NCBI GenBank assembly: GCA_049965715.1
Contig: JBMFWA010000008.1
Location: 1-64,000, forward strand
DNA length: 64,000 bases
Source: JAKAFX01 sp049965715
GTDB taxonomy: Archaea; Thermoplasmatota; Thermoplasmata; Thermoplasmatales; Thermoplasmataceae
Reading direction: 5' to 3'
Part shown: positions 34,469-44,031 of the stretch, piece by piece
How the letters are laid out: each line of letters begins with the position of its first letter
How positions within the stretch are numbered: position 1 is the first letter of the stretch
Made by a program: the position numbers and the translations under genes
Notes under the pieces: generated by a model
What the model was told of the DNA's origin: nothing
The model's input: only the letters and a program-made list of their open reading frames with translations
Databases searched by the model: none

Positions 34469-35147
34469 AAGTGATCTCCCTGCCCACCTGAGCAACTATA
34501 ACCTCGGATGATCCCCGTTCCTTCACCAATCTGCTGAAAAGCATAGGGTCCGCCTTGATCAGATCAAATGTATTATAGTGCATTGGAATGGTATATTTTG
34601 ACCGTATCATTCCCGTGGCATATGCAGCCTCCTCAGGGCCCATGGTATAGTGCCCGCCTATGGGCAACAGTGACACCTGCGGCTTGTAGAAATCACCCAC
34701 GACTTCCATATCCTTGACGATTCCAGTATCACCCGCGTGATAAATCCTGAAATTGTTTCCGATCACGACACCCATCGGCGGACCTGCATACGCACCATTA
34801 TAGCTGGAACTGTGGTATGCTGGAACTGCGCTGATCTTTATTCCCTTGACCGTCGCGGAACCACTAATATTTATGTCGTGAGCCTTCAACCAGTCGTTCT
34901 TTTCTGAAAGCGCCCACGCAAGTTCAACCATTGTGACAAGTTCTGCAGAGTTGGCCTTGCAAATCTCTATTGCATCCCCAAGATGATCAGAATGAGCATG
35001 CGTTACCACAACCACATCGGCCTTCACGTCCGAAGGCTTGATGTCTGCAAGGGGATTTCCGTTGAGAAAAGGGTCCACTATGATCTTCGTACCCATATCA
35101 ATGCTGAAGCACGCATGACCGTGCCATGTGAGACCTATTTTCGTCAT
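34440..35147 (-). CDS. UPF0173-family metallo-beta-lactamase-fold hydrolase
   Basis: 235 residues from ATG 35147 (a TTG at 35165 is possible). The metal motif THAHSDH at about residues 49-55, HAGDTG and MHYNTF place it in the UPF0173 hydrolase family, known for metal-dependent hydrolysis but without an agreed substrate. It is translationally linked to the following methyltransferase. Confidence 0.88.
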   Translation of the reverse strand: MTKIGLTWHGHACFSIDMGTKIIVDPFLNGNPLADIKPSDVKADVVVVTHAHSDHLGDAIEICKANSAELVTMVELAWALSEKNDWLKAHDINISGSATVKGIKISAVPAYHSSSYNGAYAGPPMGVVIGNNFRIYHAGDTGIVKDMEVVGDFYKPQVSLLPIGGHYTMGPEEAAYATGMIRSKYTIPMHYNTFDLIKADPMLFSRLVKERGSSEVIVAQVGREITFDESGKRLV

Positions 35148-35247
35148 AAATTGCGATAAGTTCAAAGAGTAAAAAGTTATTGTTTCAATCTGTTTAAAAT
35201 AATGATTAATTTCCGGCCCTTCGTCCTCAGGCCGGAACTTTGTAAAT

Positions 35248-36180
35248 TTATTTTATGGTTTCAACAATTTTTTCAGAAAATGTCTTCATGGGATCGACTA
35301 ATGTATAGCCTTCCTTGTCTGATATCTTCTGATCAGATGGAGGATTCTCCAGATATCTGGGGACGTACTCGTTGATCCTCTTGGGGAAACTTGGTATATT
35401 GTTGTTCTCATAGAATATTCCGGTTGGAATTTTATCCTCCCATTCACCCGCCTTTGCATAAGCTCTCTGGAAGACCTCTTCCAGGTTAGAATCATCATTT
35501 TTCACGACAGGATCCCAGGTTTTGTCATCCTCCAGTCTGTAAACACGCTTCCTGTACCATTCCATTGTGTTTATGTTGTTGTATGTTGGGCATGGCTGAA
35601 GTACATCAATAAGAGACGATCCCTCGTGCTGTATACCCCTTTTGATTATTTCTTTGAGCTGCTTCCCGTCAAAAGAGAATCCTCTTGCGACAAACGAATA
35701 TCCGCTGGTGAGCGCAAGAGAGATCGGGTTCACTCTTCCAAACATATTTGGTTTTGTGAGACTCTTCGTTCTCTGTCCCATCTGCATTGTTGGAGCAGCC
35801 TGTCCCTTGGTGAGTCCGTATACTTCGTTATCAAAGAGTATCACTGTTAACCCGGTATTTCTCCTTCCCTCTCCCACAAAGTGCCCCGCACCTATACTCA
35901 TCAGGTCGCCATCGCCGCCAGTAACCAAGACTTTCAGTTTAGGATTTGAAAGTTTCACTCCGGTCGCATAGGGGATTGAACGGCCATGCAGTGTATGTGC
36001 ACCAGCCACGTTTATGTAATGTGGAGTCTTACCCGAGCATCCAATGCCTGATACTACCACAACATCATTAGCTCCAAAGTTTAATTCGGTCAGTGCCTGC
36101 TGTATTGAATTCAAAATACCGAAATCACCACATCCAGGGCACCAGTCTATCGCAACATCGCTTCTGAAATTATGCGCCAT
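35248..36180 (-). CDS. korB: 2-oxoacid:ferredoxin oxidoreductase, beta subunit
   Basis: 310 residues. The thiamine diphosphate-binding region GDGDLMSIG...NTGLTVILFDNEVYGLTKGQ and the N-terminal cysteine pair in WCPGCGDFG, with another cysteine at about residue 50, match the beta subunit of the two-subunit archaeal enzyme, which carries one [4Fe-4S] cluster. It oxidises pyruvate or 2-oxoglutarate and reduces ferredoxin. It overlaps the alpha gene by 11 nt. Confidence 0.94.
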   Translation of the reverse strand: MAHNFRSDVAIDWCPGCGDFGILNSIQQALTELNFGANDVVVVSGIGCSGKTPHYINVAGAHTLHGRSIPYATGVKLSNPKLKVLVTGGDGDLMSIGAGHFVGEGRRNTGLTVILFDNEVYGLTKGQAAPTMQMGQRTKSLTKPNMFGRVNPISLALTSGYSFVARGFSFDGKQLKEIIKRGIQHEGSSLIDVLQPCPTYNNINTMEWYRKRVYRLEDDKTWDPVVKNDDSNLEEVFQRAYAKAGEWEDKIPTGIFYENNNIPSFPKRINEYVPRYLENPPSDQKISDKEGYTLVDPMKTFSEKIVETIK

Positions 36181-38068
36181 TTGTCAACACCACCTTTTTC
36201 ACACCATTTTTGTAAATCTTGTTAACCGCTTCGACGAGTTCGTCTTCTGTCACGTGTCTTCCGTTGTATTTGAGTATATAGTTGCTGATTTTCAAGCCAG
36301 TATTCTGGGTAATCACCTTGGAGGCCTGCGCTGTCATATTGCTTTCCACATCAATGACCATTTTGCTGGAGGAAAGAAAATCATGTACAAAATCTGACGG
36401 GAAAGGTATGAACATCTTAAGGTAAAGGAAATTGCTGCTTATTCCCATTTTCTTCAGTTCGTTCATCGCATCCAGTATGGGTCCTTTCTGTGATCCCCAT
36501 GATACAAATGTGATATCTGATTTCTTGTCTCCAAATACAACCGCCTTGTCCTCAAGGGGAATTTCCTTCTCTGCAGTCTCGAGTTTCCTGAATCTCTTTT
36601 CCATCTGCAAATCTCTCATTCTTGTATCTTCTGTGACATGCCCTGTCTCATCATGTTCATCGCCGGTAAGCCAGAATATGTTCTTGCCGAAAGCTCCCAT
36701 TCTCGATATGCCGCTGGAAGTGTCGAGACTGAATCTCTTGAATCCATCATTCTGTGGAACAATTTCAGGAATTTCCAGTTTGACACGCCTGGTATCTATC
36801 CCGTCCAAAATTTCTGATGTATTGGCGAGATTCTTATCGATCAAATGTATAACCGGCACCTGATATTTCTGAGCATAATTCAGTGCCTTCATGGAATCGT
36901 ATATGGTTTCCTCTACATCGCCTGAGGTTATTACAATTCTTGGAAATTCACCATGGCCTGCGTGCATTGCAAATAAAAGGTCAGCCTGGCCGTTCCTTGT
37001 AGGAAGTCCAGTACTTGGCCCGCCGCGCTGATAGAGAGTTACAACAAGTGGCACCTCATCCATTCCTGAAAAGGATATCGCTTCAGACATCAAGGAAAAA
37101 CCTGGGCCACTGGTCGCAGTTGCGCTCCTTGATCCGGTGAGAGCAGCGCCTGTTGCCATTGTTATTGCGGACAGCTCATCCTCCGTCTGGACCACAACAA
37201 CTCCTCCCTTGCTCAGCTGATCCACCTCATTCTCAAGCCACTTCAGGTCCTCATGTTCCTCCATAATGGTGCTCTCATCGGATGCAGGAGTTATGGGGTA
37301 GTATGTCTGGAATCTAAGCCCCCCCATTATCTTGCCTATAGCAGCCCCATCGTTGCCTGTAAGTATTATCCTTGATTCCCTGTGCATTTTTTTAATCTTC
37401 CGTCCAACAAGTTTGTTGGATTCGCAGTATTCGTATGCTTTGTCAACCACAGCAAGGTTTGTTTTAAGAACTGACTCCTTGTTGCCAAATACGTATCTGA
37501 TTGCATCTTCCATTGAACTCTTCTCAATGCCTACAAGGCTCATCGTGACAGCAGCACCGAATGTGTTGAAATAACGTGTTGTTGGACCGTCACTGACAAC
37601 GGGTGATAGAACTGAGTCGAATGGAATTGGAACAAGTTTGCCTCCCTTTTTCTGCATGTATTCAAGCATTCCTTTCACTGTCGTTTGAAATCCAGCTTTT
37701 TCAAGAGTTTCCTTAATTCCCTTCTGGGTATCCCTCATTATCATTCTTGCCTGCCCCAGATCAGATCCTTCGAATGCGCTGTCATAAATAACCATAGTAC
37801 CCTTTGAAACGTCCTCGTGATGCTCAAAGATTGTGTCTGGATCAAGAGCGACCAGCAGGTCCGCGGGATACTTCAGGGATCTGACTTTATCATCCTTTGA
37901 TCTTATGTGTACATAGCTGTGTCTTCCTTTTATGTTAGAGTGGAACTCCCTCACAGAAAACACGTCCATTCCGGCATACGCGAAAGCTCTTATAATCATG
38001 TTGGCCGAGGTGTCTATTCCTCCACCCTGCGGCCCACCTATTACGATGTTGATGTCTAACTGGCCCAT
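36170..38068 (-). CDS. korA: 2-oxoacid:ferredoxin oxidoreductase, fused gamma-alpha subunit
   Basis: 632 residues: an N-terminal gamma domain (about 1-190) fused to the alpha domain, the Sulfolobus-type arrangement. The substrate-loop YPITPASDES at about residue 259 is the conserved YPITP motif. Ferredoxin reduced here could feed the membrane ferredoxin protein encoded at 39790-41763. A leftward TATA-like TTTTAATC lies at about 38090-38098, some 25 nt before the start. Confidence 0.94.
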   Translation of the reverse strand: MGQLDINIVIGGPQGGGIDTSANMIIRAFAYAGMDVFSVREFHSNIKGRHSYVHIRSKDDKVRSLKYPADLLVALDPDTIFEHHEDVSKGTMVIYDSAFEGSDLGQARMIMRDTQKGIKETLEKAGFQTTVKGMLEYMQKKGGKLVPIPFDSVLSPVVSDGPTTRYFNTFGAAVTMSLVGIEKSSMEDAIRYVFGNKESVLKTNLAVVDKAYEYCESNKLVGRKIKKMHRESRIILTGNDGAAIGKIMGGLRFQTYYPITPASDESTIMEEHEDLKWLENEVDQLSKGGVVVVQTEDELSAITMATGAALTGSRSATATSGPGFSLMSEAISFSGMDEVPLVVTLYQRGGPSTGLPTRNGQADLLFAMHAGHGEFPRIVITSGDVEETIYDSMKALNYAQKYQVPVIHLIDKNLANTSEILDGIDTRRVKLEIPEIVPQNDGFKRFSLDTSSGISRMGAFGKNIFWLTGDEHDETGHVTEDTRMRDLQMEKRFRKLETAEKEIPLEDKAVVFGDKKSDITFVSWGSQKGPILDAMNELKKMGISSNFLYLKMFIPFPSDFVHDFLSSSKMVIDVESNMTAQASKVITQNTGLKISNYILKYNGRHVTEDELVEAVNKIYKNGVKKVVLTNGA

Positions 38069-38399
38069 ATTAAACTAGGGGTCATTACATAGCGATTAAA
38101 ATAGTTTGTTTAGAAACGTGAACTACACCTCAAAATTACGAGATTCACATACAATACATTATAATTCGACTTTATATATATCAAATTCATCGGTGAATTT
38201 ACACAACATGTGACAGGAATAACGAAATCTGCCCTTTCGATTCTCATCATATTCCCATATCTGCAAAGTCTATTTTCATAAGGTCCTGCCATATTTGACG
38301 TGTCTGAAATCTTCTGTTCTATGATCTTCGGATTATCAGTAATAAGCCATGAGAATGAAGATACAAAAGAATTTTAATCTAAATGACCATGATGAATTG
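38069..38399. other. Intergenic region before FBP aldolase/phosphatase
   Basis: About 330 nt without a gene. It holds the leftward korA promoter, a strong TATA-type run with an adjacent palindrome at 38171-38200 that is not assigned to any gene, and the TATA-like ATTTTAATC (38371-38379) for the aldolase/phosphatase. Confidence 0.5.
38171..38200. promoter_or_regulatory. Orphan TATA run and palindrome
   Basis: TTTATATATA (38171-38180) reads as a TATA box on either strand. Three bases on, AAATTCA (38183-38189) and TGAATTT (38194-38200) form perfect 7-nt arms with a 4-nt spacer. A rightward start would be at about 38203, but no gene begins there; a long leader for the downstream gene or a small RNA is possible. 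Confidence 0.35.
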
Positions 38400-39557
38400 A
38401 TGAAAACAACAATTAGCCACATCAAAGCGGATATAGGGAGTTTACCCGGCCATACAGTAGTTTTCCCTCCTGTGGTAGAGGAGGTAAAAAGATTTGTCAA
38501 GGAAAATTCGCGCAACCTTCTGAGTGACTTTTTTGTGTCACACATTGGCGATGACATTCAAATCACAATGATTCATAACAAGGGGATCAATTCACCGGAA
38601 GTCCACAAGCTTGCATGGGATGCTTTTAAATCAGGCACAGAAATTGCCAAGAAAGCTGGGCTTTATGGTGCCGGACAGGATTTGCTAAAGGATGCTTTTT
38701 CTGGTAACATCAAAGGTATGGGCCCTGGGATAGCAGAGATGGAGATCACCCCGAGGAAGTCTGAGCCCTTTATCGTTTACATGATGGATAAGACTGAGCC
38801 TGGAGCGTTTAATTATCCCATATTCAAGATGTTTGCTGATCCTTTCAATACTCCCGGATTGGTCATCGATCCGAACATGCACGAGGGATTCATTTTTGAG
38901 ATATGGGACATAGTTGAGGGTAAGAAAATAGAATTACCAACACCGGAGTTGACCTATGATGTACTTGCAATGATAGGTTCCAAAAGCAGGTACGTGATAA
39001 AGAGGGTTTTCACTAAACCATCTCACGAAAAGCTGCCTGATGAAAATGTGGCAGTGATATCTACCGACAAGCTTTCGCTTATTGCCGGGGAATATGTCGG
39101 AAAGGATGACCCTGCAGGTATTGTAAGAATCCAATCAGGACTTCCCGCGTCAGGGGAATCCCTCGAAGCATTTTCCCATCCATTTCTGGTTTCTGGTTGG
39201 ATGAGGGGATCATTCAACGGTCCGCTGATGCCAGTTGGAATGAAGGACTCCAAGATGACCAGGTTTGATGGCCCCCCAAGAGTGGTTGCACTTGGATTTG
39301 TCCTGAAAGACGGAAAGCTTTCCGGTCCGATTGATATGTTTGACGATCCTGCATTTGACGGGGCAAGAAAAACCGCAGTCGATATAGTCGATTACCTGAG
39401 GAGGATGGGACCATTCGAGCCTCACAGGCTCCCTGACTCTGAGATGGAGTATACAACTCTTCCCAAGGTGATTGCAAAGTTGCAGGGAAAGTTTGAAAGC
39501 ATTGATTATCCAAAGAAGGGTAAGAAATTAAAGGAAAGCACAAGGGACATGGATTAA
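38400..39557 (+). CDS. fbp: Bifunctional fructose-1,6-bisphosphate aldolase/phosphatase
   Basis: 385 residues from ATG 38400, chosen because the family begins with the strand K-T-T-I-S-x-I-K-A-D-I-G and a TATA-like box sits 22-29 nt upstream; an in-frame ATG at 38349 adds 17 atypical residues. Signature stretches include KADIGSLPGHT, HIGDDIQITM, DPFNTPGLVIDP and MRGSFNGPLMPV. It joins triose phosphates and removes phosphate, the one-way gluconeogenic step in archaea. Confidence 0.94.
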   Translation: MKTTISHIKADIGSLPGHTVVFPPVVEEVKRFVKENSRNLLSDFFVSHIGDDIQITMIHNKGINSPEVHKLAWDAFKSGTEIAKKAGLYGAGQDLLKDAFSGNIKGMGPGIAEMEITPRKSEPFIVYMMDKTEPGAFNYPIFKMFADPFNTPGLVIDPNMHEGFIFEIWDIVEGKKIELPTPELTYDVLAMIGSKSRYVIKRVFTKPSHEKLPDENVAVISTDKLSLIAGEYVGKDDPAGIVRIQSGLPASGESLEAFSHPFLVSGWMRGSFNGPLMPVGMKDSKMTRFDGPPRVVALGFVLKDGKLSGPIDMFDDPAFDGARKTAVDIVDYLRRMGPFEPHRLPDSEMEYTTLPKVIAKLQGKFESIDYPKKGKKLKESTRDMD

Positions 39558-39789
39558 GATTTTATTTCTTAACCCATTTATCTCCATATTTTCAGGACAC
39601 CTTTGAAATACACGGACCCATAATTCTAATAGTGATTTCTGACATAACCATCGTGTTCTTGACGTTTTGATTCAGTGAACAATTTTTCTGTTTCATTAGG
39701 AAATTGAAACCACCAAATAGCTATGACTGATTGTTCGGCTATCTGGAATATTTTCTAACAATGCAAGCTGATTATCCTGAGAACATGGA

Positions 39790-41763
39790 TCACTCCCTGG
39801 TATTTTTAAGGAAGTTGTCCATACTTACAACTTTCTTGGGTTTTGCGGAGTTTCTGCTTATCCTGTTCTTAACGAATCCCCTGACATCGTAGAAGAAAAT
39901 ATTGTCATAAGGGCAGGCTTCCACACAATCTCCTACCCCGACACACTTGAACGCTTTAAATGAACCTTTCTTCAGGAATGACGCCCGCATATCTGTGAGA
40001 CCCACAGGGCATGCAGAGGCACAGTCCACTGTTTTGCAAGTCGCACAGGTATTGGTATCTCTAACCTTTAGCCTGAAGAATCCCAGATATCCCATCAATT
40101 GATTGAACGACCCCCAGTAGCACCAGCCCTGAGTCACGCATGCATAAGTTCCCATGAATGGGATCGATATAAACACGATATACCACATCAGATTGAACCA
40201 GATTATATAGACGAGTACAGAAATATCTGTGCCGAATATGGAGAACGAGATCAAACCGATCGAATTTAGATATGATACAATTGCGCTGAACAGTACAAAG
40301 ACGGAAACCGAAATAACAGTAATTCTGAACCATGGCTTGATCTTCGAGGTCAGGGTCTTCCTGCCGAGTTTTGACGTTCGGTTATATTTCTTGAGAGAAT
40401 CATAAAATGTTCCCTGATACATCAGTGGCGCGGTGCAGGTCACGGAACATATCTGCCGTGCTCCGAACATAAGAGAAAGGGCGGCAGATACAATGTAAGT
40501 ACCTATTATTCCGGAAAATAAAACGCTGCTCGTTACAGGACCAAGCGTGCCGATCCCCATGCTCCACCCGTAGGGTATATGTGGTAGATCAGACGAAATG
40601 GATGAGAAACTTGGCAGATAGATGCTGTATATGAAATAGGCGCCGATCATGAGAGCTATCCTTACCCTGTTTTCCCTGTTATGAGAACCAACCAGCTTTG
40701 ATACCGCCAGAATGCCCATCTCCGTTCCCATCATGATGAGAAACCAAGGGTTCGCGGTAACTGATACAAACACATCAAAGGCATCGTATAGAATGTAAAT
40801 GTTTCCACCATTCTGCCATGGCAAAATAAGCGACGAGATGAACCCTGATATACCCCTGCCAAGATCGCCGGACGCTATAGCCAGTACGCCCCCCATGAAC
40901 CATTCCATCACGAATGTCAGCAATATGAATGAAAAGGACCACTTCTGATTGTCAAGATAATTTGTTTCTGCACCTCCTTTGCCTCCAGTCGACCGGTATA
41001 TGAACCATACCATCCCTACCACAACGGATACATCGAAAATAATCCAGGTGAAATATATCAGGTAGACAAACTCGCCGATCATCATCAGTGTGAACAGGAT
41101 CATCATCTCAAGCGACAATGAGGTGTCCTGGGTCTTTCTCAACCTCTGTCTGTAAAGTGTTTCATAAATCAGAACGGTCGAAAGTATCATCACCACTGCG
41201 GTTTCCCAGATAGAAACGTTTACGTATGCCGGATTGCCTGGAAATGCTATGGGCATGAATGCCATCATGAGCAGAAACGCCAGGAGATAATTCCGCTGTG
41301 TGCTGAAATATGTCCTGAGAATTTTTCTGTTCTCATCCCTGTTCCTGTACAATACAGAAAAAGCCATTTCAGACAGCATTACGTAAGCGAACCATGGGTT
41401 TTCCACTGCCTGACTTATATCCACTCCATGGTTGTATGTCCAGGCAATGAAAAATGCCCCCATTGCGATTTCTGAGAATACCATTATCAGACCGAATACA
41501 AGAAGCCCGGTTTTTCTCTTGAGTTCTTTCTTAGTCAGTACAGGAAAAAGGCCCAGTGACATATATGCAGCATTAATGAAAATAAGAGGCAGTATGGAAG
41601 TATGGACTATGAATGCATAACCAAGGATATTCATCAAGCCCATCATTCCAGATATGTAGATCCCGAGAGTGGTACTCCCACTGTTTTTGAGATCGTAAAT
41701 GATCAGAATGTTTACCGCAGCCATGAATGCTGCGATAATGATCTGCGCATAAATCAGGACCAT
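39790..41763 (-). CDS. Polytopic membrane protein with NapH-like ferredoxin C-terminus
   Basis: 657 residues with about 14 membrane segments. The last 220 residues resemble NapH/FixG-type membrane ferredoxins: CSVTC, then a cysteine pair in CVTQGWC, a full [4Fe-4S] motif CATCKTVDCASACP, and a second site with three cysteines (CVGVGDCVEACP). The N-terminal 400 residues contain two copies of one membrane motif: E-x(2)-MG...NPWF-x(6)-EM, near residues 97-133 and 285-340. The neighbour at 41863 has a third copy. It probably moves electrons between ferredoxin and a membrane carrier; exact role unknown. Confidence 0.75.
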   Translation of the reverse strand: MVLIYAQIIIAAFMAAVNILIIYDLKNSGSTTLGIYISGMMGLMNILGYAFIVHTSILPLIFINAAYMSLGLFPVLTKKELKRKTGLLVFGLIMVFSEIAMGAFFIAWTYNHGVDISQAVENPWFAYVMLSEMAFSVLYRNRDENRKILRTYFSTQRNYLLAFLLMMAFMPIAFPGNPAYVNVSIWETAVVMILSTVLIYETLYRQRLRKTQDTSLSLEMMILFTLMMIGEFVYLIYFTWIIFDVSVVVGMVWFIYRSTGGKGGAETNYLDNQKWSFSFILLTFVMEWFMGGVLAIASGDLGRGISGFISSLILPWQNGGNIYILYDAFDVFVSVTANPWFLIMMGTEMGILAVSKLVGSHNRENRVRIALMIGAYFIYSIYLPSFSSISSDLPHIPYGWSMGIGTLGPVTSSVLFSGIIGTYIVSAALSLMFGARQICSVTCTAPLMYQGTFYDSLKKYNRTSKLGRKTLTSKIKPWFRITVISVSVFVLFSAIVSYLNSIGLISFSIFGTDISVLVYIIWFNLMWYIVFISIPFMGTYACVTQGWCYWGSFNQLMGYLGFFRLKVRDTNTCATCKTVDCASACPVGLTDMRASFLKKGSFKAFKCVGVGDCVEACPYDNIFFYDVRGFVKNRISRNSAKPKKVVSMDNFLKNTRE

Positions 41764-41862
41764 TATTTTGTATCCCGTATTCCTATATTAAACTGAATTT
41801 TACCGTAGGACGACTAATATGATGTATTTCTATCTGTCAGTAGATCACAGTTGCTGCTATCC

Positions 41863-42858
41863 CTAGATTAGAGAAGGCACGAAATAAACTGCTATGGACA
41901 TAACAGAAAGAAGACCGGATATGAAGGTAAACACCAGCACCGTACCGACCACCCTATTGTCTAACACCCTCAGTGGCGATATTATTTGTTTGTCCCTGCG
42001 CCTTACTGTAAGGATAAAATAAAAACCCATTGACACAAGCATTGAGAAAGCATTAACTATCCATGATGACATTGATGAGAACGGATTCAATGCACCGACA
42101 AACAGGCCGGCTGATATAAAGGCGTAGATTGCAAACAGAGCTGTAAGAACCGGAACGTCGCTCTCATAAAATATGGAAATTTTTCTTGATATCAGTACCA
42201 CGACAGCAACCATGTAAAGAAGCATTACAGCTGCGCTAGCAATGAGTCCTATGGGAACAAGGCTTCCGATTCCGCCTATTGCCGGGTCTGCGATTCCCAT
42301 AAAAAGTATGGATGTGAATATTAAAGCATAGAAAATCCTGGGCTTAATAAGGAAGATCAGGAATATCATTTCTGCTGCCATCGGCACGATGAAAAACACC
42401 GAATTTATGCCTGTGCTCATCGCCTGTATGAACCCGAATACCGTATCCCTTCCACCTGTGGCAGCATCTATGCCATAGGCAAGTATGTAGGAAAAAACCC
42501 CCATGGATATCTCGTTCCATAACAGCAGCAGTACTATGGCATAATAACCTGCTCCGGAAATTGAAAATTTGGTCTCGGAAGTAACCATCCATAGTAAAGC
42601 TGAAACAACAATAGCCATGGTAAACATTGAGAAGCTCAGAGCAAGAATCGTGTCAAAGAAATTGTAAGGTGTTGAAACATAAATTGTGAAAGAACCAAGC
42701 ATACCTGCCATCATGGTGAGGATTATGGCAACAAAGGAATAATTCCTGAACTGAAATGCCTCTGATTTTTCAATGGTGTAATAGACAAAATAGGTGATAA
42801 TCAGAGTCATGATCGCTTCGATAAATATTATGAGGAGGAGATTATGCACTTTCTCCAA
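41863..42858 (-). CDS. Polytopic membrane protein related to its neighbour
   Basis: 331 residues, about nine membrane segments, no cysteine motif. NEISMGVFSYILAYGIDA followed about 25 residues later by FFIVPMAAEM matches the repeated motif of the 657-residue protein downstream (SEIAMGAFFIAW...MLSEM). It lies in the same orientation, 99 nt upstream of that gene, so both may form one complex. No named family is recognised. Confidence 0.7.
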   Translation of the reverse strand: MEKVHNLLLIIFIEAIMTLIITYFVYYTIEKSEAFQFRNYSFVAIILTMMAGMLGSFTIYVSTPYNFFDTILALSFSMFTMAIVVSALLWMVTSETKFSISGAGYYAIVLLLLWNEISMGVFSYILAYGIDAATGGRDTVFGFIQAMSTGINSVFFIVPMAAEMIFLIFLIKPRIFYALIFTSILFMGIADPAIGGIGSLVPIGLIASAAVMLLYMVAVVVLISRKISIFYESDVPVLTALFAIYAFISAGLFVGALNPFSSMSSWIVNAFSMLVSMGFYFILTVRRRDKQIISPLRVLDNRVVGTVLVFTFISGLLSVMSIAVYFVPSLI

Positions 42859-43078
42859 TAGAAATGTTGTTTAATAACATTCCCAGATATAACCGGTCCC
42901 TCTGCATTATATAGCATTAGGACCTTCAGCCGTAACCAGCACAGATCTGTAAGATTTTTTTCATGAAATCCTGGTGCAGATCGTTTGCTGTGAGTGAGAT
43001 ATTTATTTATATTGCCCGGGATTAACGGATAGGTTCATTCATTCAGATTGAATGCAGATGAGTAGAAGGTAAATTAAT

Positions 43079-43228
43079 ATGGCATTTCCAGAAGCGGTCG
43101 AGAGACGGTTGAACAAAAAAATATGCATGCGTTGCGATGCCAGGAATTCCCCGAAGGCACTTCGTTGCAGAAAGTGTGGTTACACGGGCTTGAGAATGAA
43201 GGCCAAGGAGAGAAGGGGCGGCCAGTGA
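43079..43228 (+). CDS. rpl40e: Ribosomal protein eL40
   Basis: A 49-residue gene, ATG 43079 to TGA 43226-43228. Zinc ligands C16, C19, C30 and C33 (ICMRCDARNSPKALRCRKCG) and the ending RMKAKERRGG match archaeal eL40. A TATA-like TTTATTTATAT lies upstream at about 43000-43012. The stop overlaps the purQ GTG start (GTGA). Confidence 0.95.
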   Translation: MAFPEAVERRLNKKICMRCDARNSPKALRCRKCGYTGLRMKAKERRGGQ

Positions 43229-44031
43229 GCTCACCCTCCGAACGTTCAGGTAATTTTAAAGCGGCCATCCTGCGAATGGAGGGCACAAATTGTGAGGAGG
43301 AGTCTTTCTTCTCCCTCAAATATTCTGGCTTTGATCCAGAATATGTCCACGTGAAGGAGATTGAATCAGGCAAACGGAAACTGGATGATTTTTCCCTGAT
43401 TTTTATCCCCGGAGGTTTTTCTGGTGGGGATTATATCAGGGCGGGTGCCATATTCGGCGCCAGACTCCTTTCCTCCAGAGGGAAGGAATTGATGGATTAT
43501 ATAGAGAGTGAGAGACCGGTTATCGGAGTCTGCAACGGATTCCAGGTGTTGACGGAGATGGGCATTTTGCCCGACTCAGAAGGCAACACGGAGAGAGAGG
43601 TCGCTCTCACGGTAAACAAGTCCGGGCGTTTCGAATGCAGGTATACTTATATCAGGATCAAATCAAAAAATGTGATTATGAAACAATTCTCCCGGCAGGA
43701 TTCAACATGGCTGGTACCAGTTGCCCACAGTGAAGGGAGAGTAATGTTTCATGACACTGATGGATACAATAAACTGGAGATGAATAACCAGATACCTTTT
43801 GTCTATTCTGCCCCTGACGGATCCAGCTCTGAGTATCCATGGAACCCGAACGGATCATTCATGGGTATAGCAGGGATTTCCAACAGGAAGGGTAATGTGA
43901 TAGGTCTTATGCCACATCCAGAGAGGATTTATTTTGACAATGGTCAAACAGGAAGATTTGGAAATAAACCTCAAACCTTCGGAAAACTGTTTTTTGATCA
44001 GCTCTACAAATATGTGGCTGACCTCAATTAG
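43225..44031 (+). CDS. purQ: Phosphoribosylformylglycinamidine synthase, glutaminase subunit
   Basis: 268 residues from GTG 43225, which overlaps the eL40 stop. The N-terminal strand FKAAILRMEGTNCEEE is the usual PurQ start. The nucleophile is the cysteine in GVCNGFQ, and the HPE triad part is MPHPERIY. It delivers ammonia to PurL in the fourth step of purine synthesis. It converges on the next gene with a 4-nt overlap. Confidence 0.94.
   Translation: MSSPSERSGNFKAAILRMEGTNCEEESFFSLKYSGFDPEYVHVKEIESGKRKLDDFSLIFIPGGFSGGDYIRAGAIFGARLLSSRGKELMDYIESERPVIGVCNGFQVLTEMGILPDSEGNTEREVALTVNKSGRFECRYTYIRIKSKNVIMKQFSRQDSTWLVPVAHSEGRVMFHDTDGYNKLEMNNQIPFVYSAPDGSSSEYPWNPNGSFMGIAGISNRKGNVIGLMPHPERIYFDNGQTGRFGNKPQTFGKLFFDQLYKYVADLN

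Noticed and set aside
34469..34495. TTG start of the methyltransferase at 34495
   Set aside because: TTG 34468 is better placed behind GGGAG and gives a smaller overlap; the longer N-terminus has no family support.
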